A DNA stretch of 64,000 nt from Halioglobus sp. (GTDB taxonomy: Bacteria; Pseudomonadota; Gammaproteobacteria; Pseudomonadales; Halieaceae): NCBI GenBank assembly GCA_028825045.1, contig JAPKAY010000005.1, forward strand, positions 46,591-110,590, given 5' to 3'. Positions 10,067 through 22,515 of this stretch are shown piece after piece. Positions within the stretch are counted from its first letter, which is position 1, and each line of letters begins with the position of its first letter. The notes under the pieces are model-generated. The model saw nothing but the letters and a program-made list of their open reading frames with translations, was not told the DNA's origin and made no database searches. The position numbers and the translations under genes are program-made.

Positions 10067-10699
10067 TTACCTCTCTTTGCCGGATCGTAGTGGCACAAAA
10101 AACACCGCTTCTACAATTTCCGTCTCGTAACCTTCATGTGTGCGGGTCACCACCTGCAGGTCCTGAACATCGCCCCCCACCGGAATCACCATTCGACCAC
10201 CGAGAGCCAATTGCAACAACAACTCCTCCGGAATGCGCTCCGGGGCGGCAGTGACAAGGATGCCATCAAAGGGGCCGCTCTCTTCCCAGCCCATACCACC
10301 ATCGGCATGACTCATATGAATATTGCGCAACTTCAATTGCCGCATCCGCTGGCGTGCCTTCTGCTGCAACTGCTTGATACGCTCTACGCTGTATACCTCA
10401 TCGACCAGTTGCGCCAGAATTGCGGTCTGGTAACCCGAGCCCGTGCCAATTTCCAGCACCCTTTTGAGCGGTCCGGCGGCTAATAACAATTCCGTCATCC
10501 TGGCGACCACATAAGGCTGGGACAAGGTTTGCTGAAACCCTATCGGCAGGGCCACATCCTCATAGGCGCGATGCGCCATGGCTTCATCGAGAAACAGATG
10601 TCGCGGCGTCGTACGAATGACATCCAACACTGCCGCATTGTCGATACCTTGATCGACCAGCCTTTGTATCAAGCGCTGCCGTGTGCGCTGGGAAGTCAT
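10067..10699 (-). CDS. pcm: Protein-L-isoaspartate O-methyltransferase
   Basis: The 210-residue enzyme uses S-adenosylmethionine to methylate L-isoaspartyl residues in aged proteins for repair. The SAM-binding motif [13 protein letters not shown] and the family signature [14 protein letters not shown] are clear. I use the ATG at 10699, giving the family N-terminus MTSQRTR; the frame is open upstream into the end of truD. There are 16 bp between the truD stop and this start. The surE gene that normally precedes pcm in this block is absent. Confidence 0.95.
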   Translation of the reverse strand: MTSQRTRQRLIQRLVDQGIDNAAVLDVIRTTPRHLFLDEAMAHRAYEDVALPIGFQQTLSQPYVVARMTELLLAAGPLKRVLEIGTGSGYQTAILAQLVDEVYSVERIKQLQQKARQRMRQLKLRNIHMSHADGGMGWEESGPFDGILVTAAPERIPEELLLQLALGGRMVIPVGGDVQDLQVVTRTHEGYETEIVEAVFFVPLRSGKER

Positions 10700-10715
10700 G
10701 CCGATGCCGTTGAGA

Positions 10716-11774
10716 TCAACCCTGTTCACTACCGATACCACTCTCTCTATGCCCCTCTTTGTACTGCACAAGCTCCGCCAGCAGTGCGGTGGCGTAACTG
10801 CCAGCACCCAAGGTGAAATTCAATTGCAGCTTGTCATCATCACAAAAGCGCCAGGAAAAGTCATCTGGCATCATCCGCGCAGGCCGCCAGGCAAGATCCA
10901 GCGCAGATGCCTCCAAAAAATCGCAAACCTCGCGACATTGCTCCACAGTGTCTTTGCAGGTTCCAGCAGCCTCTAAATCCACGCCCGCCGGCGCCAGACC
11001 CCACAAAGGCACACCGGGATGTACGTCACCGCGTTTTGCTCGTTCCTGAATCTCCTCAGTCGGCTCCTCACAGGTGAAAAAACTACGTGTGCCATGCAAC
11101 ATACAGACATCACCGGGAAGTACCTCACTCCAGGTTTCACTCTCGACCCGTTGCGCTAGCAACCGATTGAAGACGTGCGCACGCAACGCCGAGAAGTAGA
11201 GGCTACGCTGGTTGCGTGACACCCGGCGCCCGCCATGCATCCATCGCATCGCCTGCTCAAGTGTTGAGCCGTCCCGACCAAAACGTTGTTCACCGAAATA
11301 ATTGGGCACGCCCTCTGCACGCAACTTTAGTAACCGCTGTTCGAGCGCCCCTCGATCTCCCCTCAATTCACGCAACAGTAGCGTGAACTGATTGCCACGA
11401 TGCACGCCGCGCCGGAGTTTGCGCAGATGACGCCCTACCGCCAGAACCTGCACATCGCCAGCACCCTCAAGAGCCTGCCAGTCGGGCTCCGGTCTCCCGG
11501 CCATGCCAACGCTAAACCATTGTCGGGTGACTGCGTTGCGATCTTTTAGGCCGCTCATACCTATGTCACGTTGCGAAGTACCACTGAGCTGCGCCACTCT
11601 TTGCATCAAGTCCATACTATTGAGCTGACGTTTCTGCAAATGCAGGAATACATGCTCACCTGCGCCGGACAGTTCAAATCCCAACTGCTCACTGACTTCA
11701 AAATCTTCGGGATGGCAACGAATCACGCCACTAGCGATGGGGGAGCCCCATGCCCGGGGCGGCCTCGATGTCAT
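10716..11774 (-). CDS. truD: tRNA pseudouridine(13) synthase TruD
   Basis: The 352-residue enzyme converts U13 of glutamate tRNA to pseudouridine. The catalytic Asp78 lies in the family motif GLKDRNAVT, and a second conserved block NYFGEQRFG is near residue 160, with the TruD-specific insertion following. The ATG overlaps the ispF stop by 4 bases (ATGA), so the two are translationally coupled. Length matches E. coli TruD (349). Confidence 0.95.
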   Translation of the reverse strand: MTSRPPRAWGSPIASGVIRCHPEDFEVSEQLGFELSGAGEHVFLHLQKRQLNSMDLMQRVAQLSGTSQRDIGMSGLKDRNAVTRQWFSVGMAGRPEPDWQALEGAGDVQVLAVGRHLRKLRRGVHRGNQFTLLLRELRGDRGALEQRLLKLRAEGVPNYFGEQRFGRDGSTLEQAMRWMHGGRRVSRNQRSLYFSALRAHVFNRLLAQRVESETWSEVLPGDVCMLHGTRSFFTCEEPTEEIQERAKRGDVHPGVPLWGLAPAGVDLEAAGTCKDTVEQCREVCDFLEASALDLAWRPARMMPDDFSWRFCDDDKLQLNFTLGAGSYATALLAELVQYKEGHRESGIGSEQG

Positions 11775-12253
11775 TCGGGAGCAGTTTGTAACAGCACCAC
11801 CGCATGGGCTGCAATACCCTCCTCACGGCCGGCAAAGCCCAGGGCCTCTGTGGTTGTGGCCTTCACATTCACCTGTGTTAGAGCGCTGCACATATCTGCC
11901 GCAAGGTTCTCACGCATTGCTGTGATATGGGGCGCCATTTTTGGCGCTTGTGCAATCAAGGTCGCATCCACGTTTCCCAGCACCCAACCCGCCTCTTGTA
12001 CCAGCTGCATCACATGGCGCAGTAGAAGGCGGCTATCGATATCCGCATTTGCCGGATCCGTGTCTGGAAAATGCTCGCCAATGTCCCCCTGCGCAAGCGC
12101 TCCCAAGAGTGCGTCACAAATTGCATGAATTAATACGTCCCCATCAGAATGCGCAATAAGCCCACGATCGTGTGGGATTTGCACACCCCCGATTATCAGT
12201 TTTTCGCCAGCGCCGAGGCGGTGCACATCGTAGCCATGTCCTATACGTATCAC
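11771..12253 (-). CDS. ispF: 2-C-methyl-D-erythritol 2,4-cyclodiphosphate synthase
   Basis: The 160-residue enzyme of the non-mevalonate isoprenoid pathway forms MEcPP. Zinc ligands Asp9, His11 (GYDVHR) and His43 (SDGDVLIH) are in place, and the CMP-binding ATTTEALG loop is near residue 133. It lies 28 bp after ispD and overlaps truD by 4 bases. With ispD here and dxr at 58487, three steps of the MEP pathway are in this window. Confidence 0.97.
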   Translation of the reverse strand: MIRIGHGYDVHRLGAGEKLIIGGVQIPHDRGLIAHSDGDVLIHAICDALLGALAQGDIGEHFPDTDPANADIDSRLLLRHVMQLVQEAGWVLGNVDATLIAQAPKMAPHITAMRENLAADMCSALTQVNVKATTTEALGFAGREEGIAAHAVVLLQTAPE

Positions 12254-12281
12254 GGCCAGCTCCGAGTATTATTTATCACCC

Positions 12282-12995
12282 TCATTCACTCCCCGTTCGC
12301 GCTTGCAAATACCAGGCCGCGAGCGCCAGATCCGCAGGCACCGTGACCTTTAAGTTGGAAGTCGAGCCGGCAACCAAGTGCACAGGATACCCGGCCAACT
12401 CCATTGCTGAAGCCTCATCCGTCACCGCAACATTCAGTGATTGCGCACTCGTCAACGCCTCTCGTAATTCCACTAGTCGAAACATTTGCGGTGTCTGAGC
12501 GCGCCACAAAAGAGTACGGTCCAGGGTCAGCTCCACCAGTGCATCTGCTGTCGCCTGCTTGACGGTATCCACGATGGGCTCTGCAAGAATTCCGCCACTG
12601 CCACTGTCAGTCACCGCTGTAATCAACCGCAGTATGTCCTCGGTCTGCACGCAGGGACGCGCCGCGTCGTGCACGAGCACCCAATCTTGTGGCGCCGCCT
12701 CTATTGCCAGCGCATCCAGCCCCGCCAGCACCGAACCGCTGCGCTCCTCGGCGCCGGTAACGGTTCGTATGCGCGGATCCGCAAAAATTGGCAACTGCGC
12801 TGCCCGGCTATCATTAGGATGCAATGGCACTACCACGGCCGTGAGCTGCTCGCAGCCCAGTAGAGCACGCAAACTGTGCTCTAGTAGTGTTGCGCCTGCA
12901 GCCTCCAAATATTGTTTGGGCAGATCACCGCCCATGCGACTGCCCGTTCCAGCAGCAGGTAGTATCGCCCAGCACCGCGCTTCGTTGCGGCTCAT
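12282..12995 (-). CDS. ispD: MEP cytidylyltransferase IspD
   Basis: The 237-residue enzyme transfers CMP to methylerythritol phosphate. The nucleotide-binding N-terminus LPAAGTGSRMGGDLPKQY, with Lys27 at the catalytic position, and the VHDAARP motif near residue 108 identify it. Its ATG overlaps the ftsB stop by 4 bases, the common ftsB-ispD-ispF arrangement of gammaproteobacteria. Confidence 0.97.
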   Translation of the reverse strand: MSRNEARCWAILPAAGTGSRMGGDLPKQYLEAAGATLLEHSLRALLGCEQLTAVVVPLHPNDSRAAQLPIFADPRIRTVTGAEERSGSVLAGLDALAIEAAPQDWVLVHDAARPCVQTEDILRLITAVTDSGSGGILAEPIVDTVKQATADALVELTLDRTLLWRAQTPQMFRLVELREALTSAQSLNVAVTDEASAMELAGYPVHLVAGSTSNLKVTVPADLALAAWYLQARTGSE

Positions 12996-13285
12996 GGCGA
13001 GTCCGTTTCAGGGCTGTCTACTGTCTGGTAAAAGGTTTCGCCCTCGCGGACCAGCCCCAGCTGCTCCCGTGCGCGCTGCTCCACTCCCTTATTGCCGCCT
13101 TCTTGCAACTCGATCACTTCCCGTTCCAAAACCCCGTTGCGTGCCTCGAGGTCACTGTTGATACGGCTCTGTTCCTCAGCCCGCATCTCAAGGCGACGTT
13201 GCTCGGCCAGGCTGCCATCGGCTATCCACAAACGGTATTGCAATACACCCAAGAGCAATAGCAGAGTGACCAGGAGCCAGCGCAT
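12992..13285 (-). CDS. ftsB: Cell division protein FtsB
   Basis: This 97-residue bitopic protein has one N-terminal membrane segment (about 3-20) followed by a periplasmic coiled coil (about 25-65), with the short GLV-type segment near the end. FtsB forms the FtsQLB complex of the divisome. It lies 11 bp after eno and overlaps ispD by 4 bases. Confidence 0.93.
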   Translation of the reverse strand: MRWLLVTLLLLLGVLQYRLWIADGSLAEQRRLEMRAEEQSRINSDLEARNGVLEREVIELQEGGNKGVEQRAREQLGLVREGETFYQTVDSPETDSP

Positions 13286-13296
13286 TAACTAGATGC

Positions 13297-15476
<2,180 letters not shown>

Positions 15477-15497
15477 TCAGCGCAAACGGTCACCGGC

Positions 15498-17147
<1,650 letters not shown>

Positions 17148-17259
17148 CTATTGTTTTGGGCCTGCAATCTCTGGATCCGGCGCTGACATGGCGCAGTGCT
17201 GAACGGATCAGATCCTGCAAAAAGATGGAAAGTCAGGTTACCAGAAAGGCGGCGCCAGC

Positions 17260-18606
17260 TCAATCACAAGAGGGGTGAAAGACCCGTTCCCAGTGCAGGG
17301 ACCACAAGTTTTCGCCCGCAGGTGCCGACTGACACCAACGATCGGATTTACACTGGGCTATATCCCCAATAGCCAGAAGTTCGCCCTTCAGGCTCAGCAA
17401 GGGAAGGCGATTTCGCCACCAGGGTGGGACAGTATGGTCTTGCAGCAGTCTCTTCACACTGGTACTGCCAACCCGACCAGGCAAATGGCAACGCTCGCCT
17501 CCACGACGCCAGTGCAGCGTGAGCAGATCGTCGGGCGCTAATCTCAGGCCAGCACCGACGGCAGGCAGAAGGCTCACGATGCCCACGCCCGGCACTACCC
17601 TGCGCTCGCCCGCGGCCAGCACCAGATCTTCCACTGGAGGAGGCTCATCAAATACCGGAACCCGGTAGACGCCTTCACCATAGTGTTGCAGAACGTAATC
17701 ACCGCAGACCAACTGAGGATTAGCATCTGCCGCTGACGAGCGCAGCTGACGCAGAAACTCTGCAAGTGCAGCCTGATCCGGAGCTCGACAGCCAGACAAC
17801 CGCAACCACGCCCGCAATCGGATAGCGGCGACGGCCTCTTGTGCTGTGATCAACTCCTGTACCCGCAGGCCCTCGTCTCCCATCGCGCTGCGCACAGTCT
17901 GTGGAACTCCCAGCCCGTCAGCAAGGACCCCCGCAGCAACGGCCATGTGCTCACTGGCGCGGGCAATAGATTGACGATAAGCCGGCCAGCGAGTGCCCAG
18001 CAGCGGCAACACCTGAGCGCGCAGAAAATTGCGATCCATGGTGATGTCGCTGTTTGACGGGTCTTGCACCGAGTCCAGGTCGTGCCGCGCAGCGTACTCC
18101 TCGATCGCGCTACGTGTGCAGTCAAGCAGGGGGCGCACGAGTGCGCCTGCCCCCAGGGCTCGTGTACGCGGCATGCCAGCCAACCCTTCCACTCCAGCAC
18201 CACGCATTAATCGCAGGAAAAATGTTTCTACCTGATCATCCAGATGATGCGCCAGAAAAAGAACGGCGCCCGGTTGCAGTTGCTCCTCGAATGCCCGATA
18301 GCGAACGTCCCGCGCTGCGGCCTCACCGCTACCGGCGCTGCCAACATCCACGATTCGCGTAAGAAGAGGAAGGCCCAAAGACTGACACACTTGCTCACAG
18401 TGCCGCTGCCAGAGTGGGGCTGCAGTCTGCAATCCGTGGTTAATATGAATGGCACTTAACGGCGTCGCAGTAGGATTTTGCGAGCGCCAGGCATGCAGCA
18501 AGTGCAGCAATACCGTGGAGTCCACACCGCCACTAAGCCCCACGTACCAGTGAGTAGCGGCAGCTAGCTCGTTCAGCGAATGGTTAAAATCAGCGTAATG
18601 GAGCAA
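17260..18606 (-). CDS. tilS: tRNA(Ile)-lysidine synthase TilS
   Basis: The 448-residue enzyme attaches lysine to C34 of the minor isoleucine tRNA, changing its codon and amino acid identity. The PP-loop SGGVDS is at residues 25-30, followed by the N-terminal ATPase domain, a middle substrate-binding domain and the C-terminal anticodon-interaction domain. The start is TTG 18606, 6 bp behind the accA stop; no ATG is available before the P-loop. Confidence 0.95.
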   Translation of the reverse strand: MLHYADFNHSLNELAAATHWYVGLSGGVDSTVLLHLLHAWRSQNPTATPLSAIHINHGLQTAAPLWQRHCEQVCQSLGLPLLTRIVDVGSAGSGEAAARDVRYRAFEEQLQPGAVLFLAHHLDDQVETFFLRLMRGAGVEGLAGMPRTRALGAGALVRPLLDCTRSAIEEYAARHDLDSVQDPSNSDITMDRNFLRAQVLPLLGTRWPAYRQSIARASEHMAVAAGVLADGLGVPQTVRSAMGDEGLRVQELITAQEAVAAIRLRAWLRLSGCRAPDQAALAEFLRQLRSSAADANPQLVCGDYVLQHYGEGVYRVPVFDEPPPVEDLVLAAGERRVVPGVGIVSLLPAVGAGLRLAPDDLLTLHWRRGGERCHLPGRVGSTSVKRLLQDHTVPPWWRNRLPLLSLKGELLAIGDIAQCKSDRWCQSAPAGENLWSLHWERVFHPSCD

Positions 18607-18612
18607 TCCCGC

Positions 18613-19560
18613 TTACGTTCCGTAGGACATGAGTCGCTGGTAACGCTTATTCAATAACTCTTCCAGCGGCAATTGTTGCAGGTTATCTAACTGCTCGACG
18701 ATATGCTCTTGGACTCTCTGCGCCATCATGTCCACATCCCGATGTGCACCACCCAGGGGCTCGGGAATTGTGGCATCGACAATGCCTAAATCCTGGAGAT
18801 TTTTGGACGTCACTCCCATCGCCTCGGCCGCCTCCGGCGCATGTGCAATATCTTTCCAGATGATATTGGCGCAACCCTCAGGTGAAATTACGAAGTAGGT
18901 CGAATACTGCAGCATCGCCAGGTGATCGCCCACCCCGATACCAAGGGCCCCACCGGAACTGCCTTCTCCGATCACAATGCAGATAATGGGCGTTGCCAAA
19001 CGGGACATCACCGCCAAATTGCGGGCGATGGATTCACTGATACCCCGCTCCTCTGAATCAATGCCGGGATAAGCCCCAGGAGTGTCAATAAGTGTGACGA
19101 CGGGCATTTTAAAGCGCTCTGCCATCTCCATCAGCCGCAGGGCCTTGCGGTACCCTTCTGGCTTGGGCATACCGAAATTACGCAGCACTTTGTCTTTTAC
19201 TGCCCTACCCTTCTCCTGACCAATGACCATCACCGGCTTATCGTCGATACGGGCAATGCCGCCCACAATCGCTTTGTCATCACCGAAGTGGCGGTCGCCG
19301 TGCAGTTCATCAAATTCGTTAAAAATACGCGGTATGTAGTCCAGGGTGTAGGGACGCTGGGGGTGACGCGCGACTTTCACAATTTCCCAGGCGGAGAGGT
19401 TGGAGTAAATTTTTTCGGTGAGCTTGGTGCTCTTGTCCCGCAGAGTGTCGATTTCCGAGCTGATATTGATCTCGTTGTCGGAGCCGACCAGTCGCAACTC
19501 CTCGATCTTGACTTCCAGCTCTGCGATCGGCTGTTCGAAGTCCAGGAAATTAGGGTTCAT
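18613..19560 (-). CDS. accA: Acetyl-CoA carboxylase carboxyltransferase subunit alpha
   Basis: The 315-residue subunit (E. coli 319) carries carboxyl groups from biotin to acetyl-CoA, the first step of fatty acid synthesis. The N-terminus [11 protein letters not shown], the [14 protein letters not shown] and the [10 protein letters not shown] regions are diagnostic. I use ATG 19560; the frame remains open about 90 codons upstream, but that part has no family similarity. In relatives accA directly follows dnaE; here dnaE lies about 30 kb away, behind the accessory block. Confidence 0.97.
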   Translation of the reverse strand: MNPNFLDFEQPIAELEVKIEELRLVGSDNEINISSEIDTLRDKSTKLTEKIYSNLSAWEIVKVARHPQRPYTLDYIPRIFNEFDELHGDRHFGDDKAIVGGIARIDDKPVMVIGQEKGRAVKDKVLRNFGMPKPEGYRKALRLMEMAERFKMPVVTLIDTPGAYPGIDSEERGISESIARNLAVMSRLATPIICIVIGEGSSGGALGIGVGDHLAMLQYSTYFVISPEGCANIIWKDIAHAPEAAEAMGVTSKNLQDLGIVDATIPEPLGGAHRDVDMMAQRVQEHIVEQLDNLQQLPLEELLNKRYQRLMSYGT

Positions 19561-19878
19561 GCGTGGGTATTCTCGGCGGTTTGGGAGTCGTACAGTGTAC
19601 AAAAATTCTGCGTGGCGTACCAATAGTGGGATTCCAACGGCCTGTCTCAGTCTAAAAATAAGTCGGGTTGCGGAGAATGCGGCGTGTATTTGCCGCTGGG
19701 ACAGGCCAAAAAGCGTGCATCCTTGCGCAGACTCGCTGGCGACGACTTCGCGGGCGCCTGGATGGGGGTTCTGGGCGCCGATCCAATAGTGTGAGGCAGC
19801 CCTCCCGCAGGTAGGGTGTAGACTAGGCAACTCAATTCAAATCACCGACCCGCAACATCAGGCCCATCGACCAAACCC
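19561..19878. other. accA-rluA divergent intergenic stretch
   Basis: These 318 bp mark the left edge of the block inserted between accA and dnaE. I see no remnant of dnaE, no integrase, no direct repeat I can support and no RNA gene. Promoters for accA and rluA presumably lie here. Confidence 0.4.
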
Positions 19879-20538
19879 ATGCAACCACCACCCTACCTCG
19901 TCCCTCACAGCAAAGAAGAGATCACCATCCTCTATGAGGACAGCGACTTATTGCTGGTGCGCAAACCTGATCTGCTGCTGAGCATTCCGGGGCGCCACCC
20001 GCTGAACAAGGATTGCATGATTACCCGGCTACAACAGCGCTATCCGACAGCGAGCATCGTGCACAGGCTGGATCTGGATACCTCGGGCATTATGGTGGTG
20101 CCGTTGAACAAACCTACTCACGCTCACATCAGTCGACAGTTTCAGCAGCGCGAGGTAAATAAGACCTATCACGCGATTGTTTACGGCGTTTTGGCGAGCG
20201 ATGAAGGGGAGGTGAACTTGCCCATTGCCAGTGACTGGGAAAACCGTCCCCGACAAATGATCTGCCAGCAACGGGGTAAATCAGCCCTGACACACTTTGA
20301 GGTGTTGGAGCGCTTCGACGATCGCACGCGGCTGCTGCTAAAGCCGTTCACCGGTCGCACGCATCAGCTGCGTATTCACATGCGTGAATTGGGTCACCCG
20401 ATTCTGGGCTGCGATATGTATGCCCACGAAACCGCATTGGGCATGGCGCCCCGACTAATGCTACATGCCACGATTCTGGAATTTACTCACCCCTCGACCG
20501 GACAGTGGTTGCGGGGTGAGTGTCCCGCAGACTTTTAG
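19879..20538 (+). CDS. rluA: Dual-specificity pseudouridine synthase RluA
   Basis: The 219-residue protein has the same length as E. coli RluA, which modifies 23S rRNA U746 and U32 of several tRNAs. The catalytic Asp65 is in HRLDLDTSG. The SDWENRPRQ segment and the C-terminal ADF ending follow RluA rather than RluC or RluD, and there is no S4 domain. Its 3' end overlaps the convergent small gene at 20535 by 4 bases. Confidence 0.88.
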   Translation: MQPPPYLVPHSKEEITILYEDSDLLLVRKPDLLLSIPGRHPLNKDCMITRLQQRYPTASIVHRLDLDTSGIMVVPLNKPTHAHISRQFQQREVNKTYHAIVYGVLASDEGEVNLPIASDWENRPRQMICQQRGKSALTHFEVLERFDDRTRLLLKPFTGRTHQLRIHMRELGHPILGCDMYAHETALGMAPRLMLHATILEFTHPSTGQWLRGECPADF

Positions 20539-20804
20539 TCGTCTGCCTGCAATAACGGGTGATCGGGGGGCAGTTGCCGTGACATCCACAGCGCCAGCTT
20601 GTGTTTCATATTCGGCTCACTCTCCTTGCCTTTCGCCAGGGGCTGAACCAACTTGTCGTGTACCAGAAGACGATACAGATAGGTTATTTTATTCTTGGCT
20701 GAATCGGTTCCCTCGAACTTTCCAACGCCTCTTTTTTTAGCGTACACCGCGCCGACGCGCAAGGCATGCGTGACCAATTCGGCTTCGTGCTTTAGCTTAA
20801 TCAT
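20535..20804 (-). CDS. Small conserved protein, DUF5062-like
   Basis: This 89-residue basic, helical protein is without signal or membrane segment. Its LALWMSRQLPPDHPLL ending and Lys-rich body resemble the DUF5062 family seen in vibrios and other marine gammaproteobacteria. That assignment is from memory and not certain. It is convergent with rluA (4-bp overlap) and lies upstream of nothing on its strand. The function is unknown. Confidence 0.55.
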   Translation of the reverse strand: MIKLKHEAELVTHALRVGAVYAKKRGVGKFEGTDSAKNKITYLYRLLVHDKLVQPLAKGKESEPNMKHKLALWMSRQLPPDHPLLQADD

Positions 20805-20872
20805 GCGCGTCTCCTCAATTCTTTCTCTTTTTCACTAAAATCTTGCGACCTCACTCGCCGCCGTCTTCCTCA

Positions 20873-21679
20873 CTATAAATAGCTGCACCAATCACTCCAA
20901 CTGCCAGGATACAGCGCGGCATCCTCCCGACCGAGTAGAGCCAGTGAAAATAGGTTAACGCAGGCCGTCACGCCAGAGCCGCAATAGACTACCAGCTGCT
21001 GTGCCTCGAGGGCTTCACTGAAGTGCGCATGCAGTCCCGCTCGACTTAACACCCTGCCTTCAGCACTGGTTACACCCTGCCAGGGTCGATTGATGGCACC
21101 GGGGATATGGCCCGCGACCGGATCAATGGCCTCCTCAATCCCGACAAAACGACGCGCCTCCCTAGAATCGACCAGCAAAGCGCCCTTGGCCTGGGCTGCG
21201 GACACTCCCTCGATATCGCAATATCCCGTGTAACCCATCACCAGCGACGGTGCCAACCCGTTTGAATCTCGAGTTGGCAGGGCGGTATCAGCAGGCCCAC
21301 CCGCCGAAAGGTAGGCCCGGTAGCCACCATTGAGCAGCCGCGGGGGACGATAACCCAGGGACCGCATTAGCCACCACAGGCGGGCAGCAAAACCCAGGCG
21401 AGAATCGTCATAGACGACCACCCGTGTGTCAAGCCCAACCCCGCACGCTGCCAGCGTGGAGGCGAACTCAGCGGGGTCCGGCAGCGGGTGGCGACCACCG
21501 TGCGTACCCTGCGGAGCAGCCAGGTCGTGATTGAGGTCCAGATAGTAAGCGCCTGGAATATGGCCCTGCTCATATAACGCCCTTCCCTCCTGCGAATCCG
21601 CCAGAGAAAAGCGACAGTCAAATACCACCGCTTCGTAACCGGATAACAATTCAGCTGCTTCAATTAACATGGCCGTCAC
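20873..21679 (-). CDS. Tandem-rhodanese sulfurtransferase, 3-mercaptopyruvate type
   Basis: The 268-residue protein has two rhodanese domains, an inactive first one (about 10-125) and a catalytic second one with Cys233 in the loop CGSGVTA. A CG[S/T]GV loop is typical of 3-mercaptopyruvate sulfurtransferases (SseA-like); thiosulfate enzymes have CRxGx[R/T]. The GTG at 21679 has GAGGG 8 nt upstream, so I prefer it to the ATG at 21670. It is divergent from the DUF2244 gene and stands alone. Confidence 0.85.
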   Translation of the reverse strand: MTAMLIEAAELLSGYEAVVFDCRFSLADSQEGRALYEQGHIPGAYYLDLNHDLAAPQGTHGGRHPLPDPAEFASTLAACGVGLDTRVVVYDDSRLGFAARLWWLMRSLGYRPPRLLNGGYRAYLSAGGPADTALPTRDSNGLAPSLVMGYTGYCDIEGVSAAQAKGALLVDSREARRFVGIEEAIDPVAGHIPGAINRPWQGVTSAEGRVLSRAGLHAHFSEALEAQQLVVYCGSGVTACVNLFSLALLGREDAALYPGSWSDWCSYL

Positions 21680-21777
21680 GCAACAACCCTCTATGCATCA
21701 CTAATTCTTCGCTAGAGAGTAGGCGAGTCCCGGAAAATTAACTAGACTTGAAAGAAAGAAGCACAGGAATTATCGCC

Positions 21778-22281
21778 GTGGTTAGCAGCACCCGCACAGC
21801 GTCTCGCCTGATGATCATTGCCAGGCCCAATCAATCGGCCAGCTGGCGAGCCAACCTGCTGCTGCTATTTGCCCTCTCCTTGCCCGTTCTCGCCATTGCT
21901 GTAATCTTCGCGCTGCTGGGCGCGTGGCTTATATTGCCTTTTGCGGGCGCAGAGATGTTGGCATTGGGCGCTGGACTGCACTACGCAAACCGGAAGCAAC
22001 AATTCCAGCAGGTGATAACCGTCAGCGAGGACTCTGTGTGCATTGACCAGGGTCGCCGCACACCTAGTGAACGCTGGGAATTTTCCAGGCAGAACTCCGG
22101 ACTGACCATCACCAACGAGCAACACCCCTGGGATGGGCCAGCCCTATGCGTACACGACCGCACCGACCGGGTCACGCTGGGAGATTTTCTAAATCGAGAG
22201 GACAGCCTGAAGCTAATGGCGCTGCTACAGAGCGAGTTCCATGTGCGCGCTCGCAGCAAACGCAGTACGTCCGAATTTTAG
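21778..22281 (+). CDS. DUF2244 membrane protein
   Basis: The 167-residue protein has two adjacent membrane segments (about residues 22-68, with the GAWLILPFAGAEML motif characteristic of DUF2244) and a cytoplasmic C-terminal part. The GTG at 21778 has AGGA 9 nt upstream; a TTG at 21748 would add ten residues. DUF2244 genes often sit near cytochrome oxidase genes, but none is here. The function is unknown. Confidence 0.75.
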   Translation: MVSSTRTASRLMIIARPNQSASWRANLLLLFALSLPVLAIAVIFALLGAWLILPFAGAEMLALGAGLHYANRKQQFQQVITVSEDSVCIDQGRRTPSERWEFSRQNSGLTITNEQHPWDGPALCVHDRTDRVTLGDFLNREDSLKLMALLQSEFHVRARSKRSTSEF

Positions 22282-22515
22282 CGCTGCTCAGATAGAATCA
22301 AAATCGCCGTGCCGACCCTTCCCGGAAGCAAACCTGTTAGCACCTTCCCACTGTTTCATTTGATTCAATCACGGACAGGCCGCGCTCAAATTCATAGCGC
22401 AGAGCTTCCTCCAATGGCATTCCCCACTGCTCATAGGTACTCGGCCGATCAACACTGGACTGCTACGCCTCCGCCGCCTATCATCGGCCCACACAAAGCG
22501 GCTGGGAATAATCAA

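Noticed and set aside
19561..19830. A 90-codon upstream extension of accA
   Set aside because: No AccA homologue I know has it, and the ATG at 19560 gives the exact family N-terminus.
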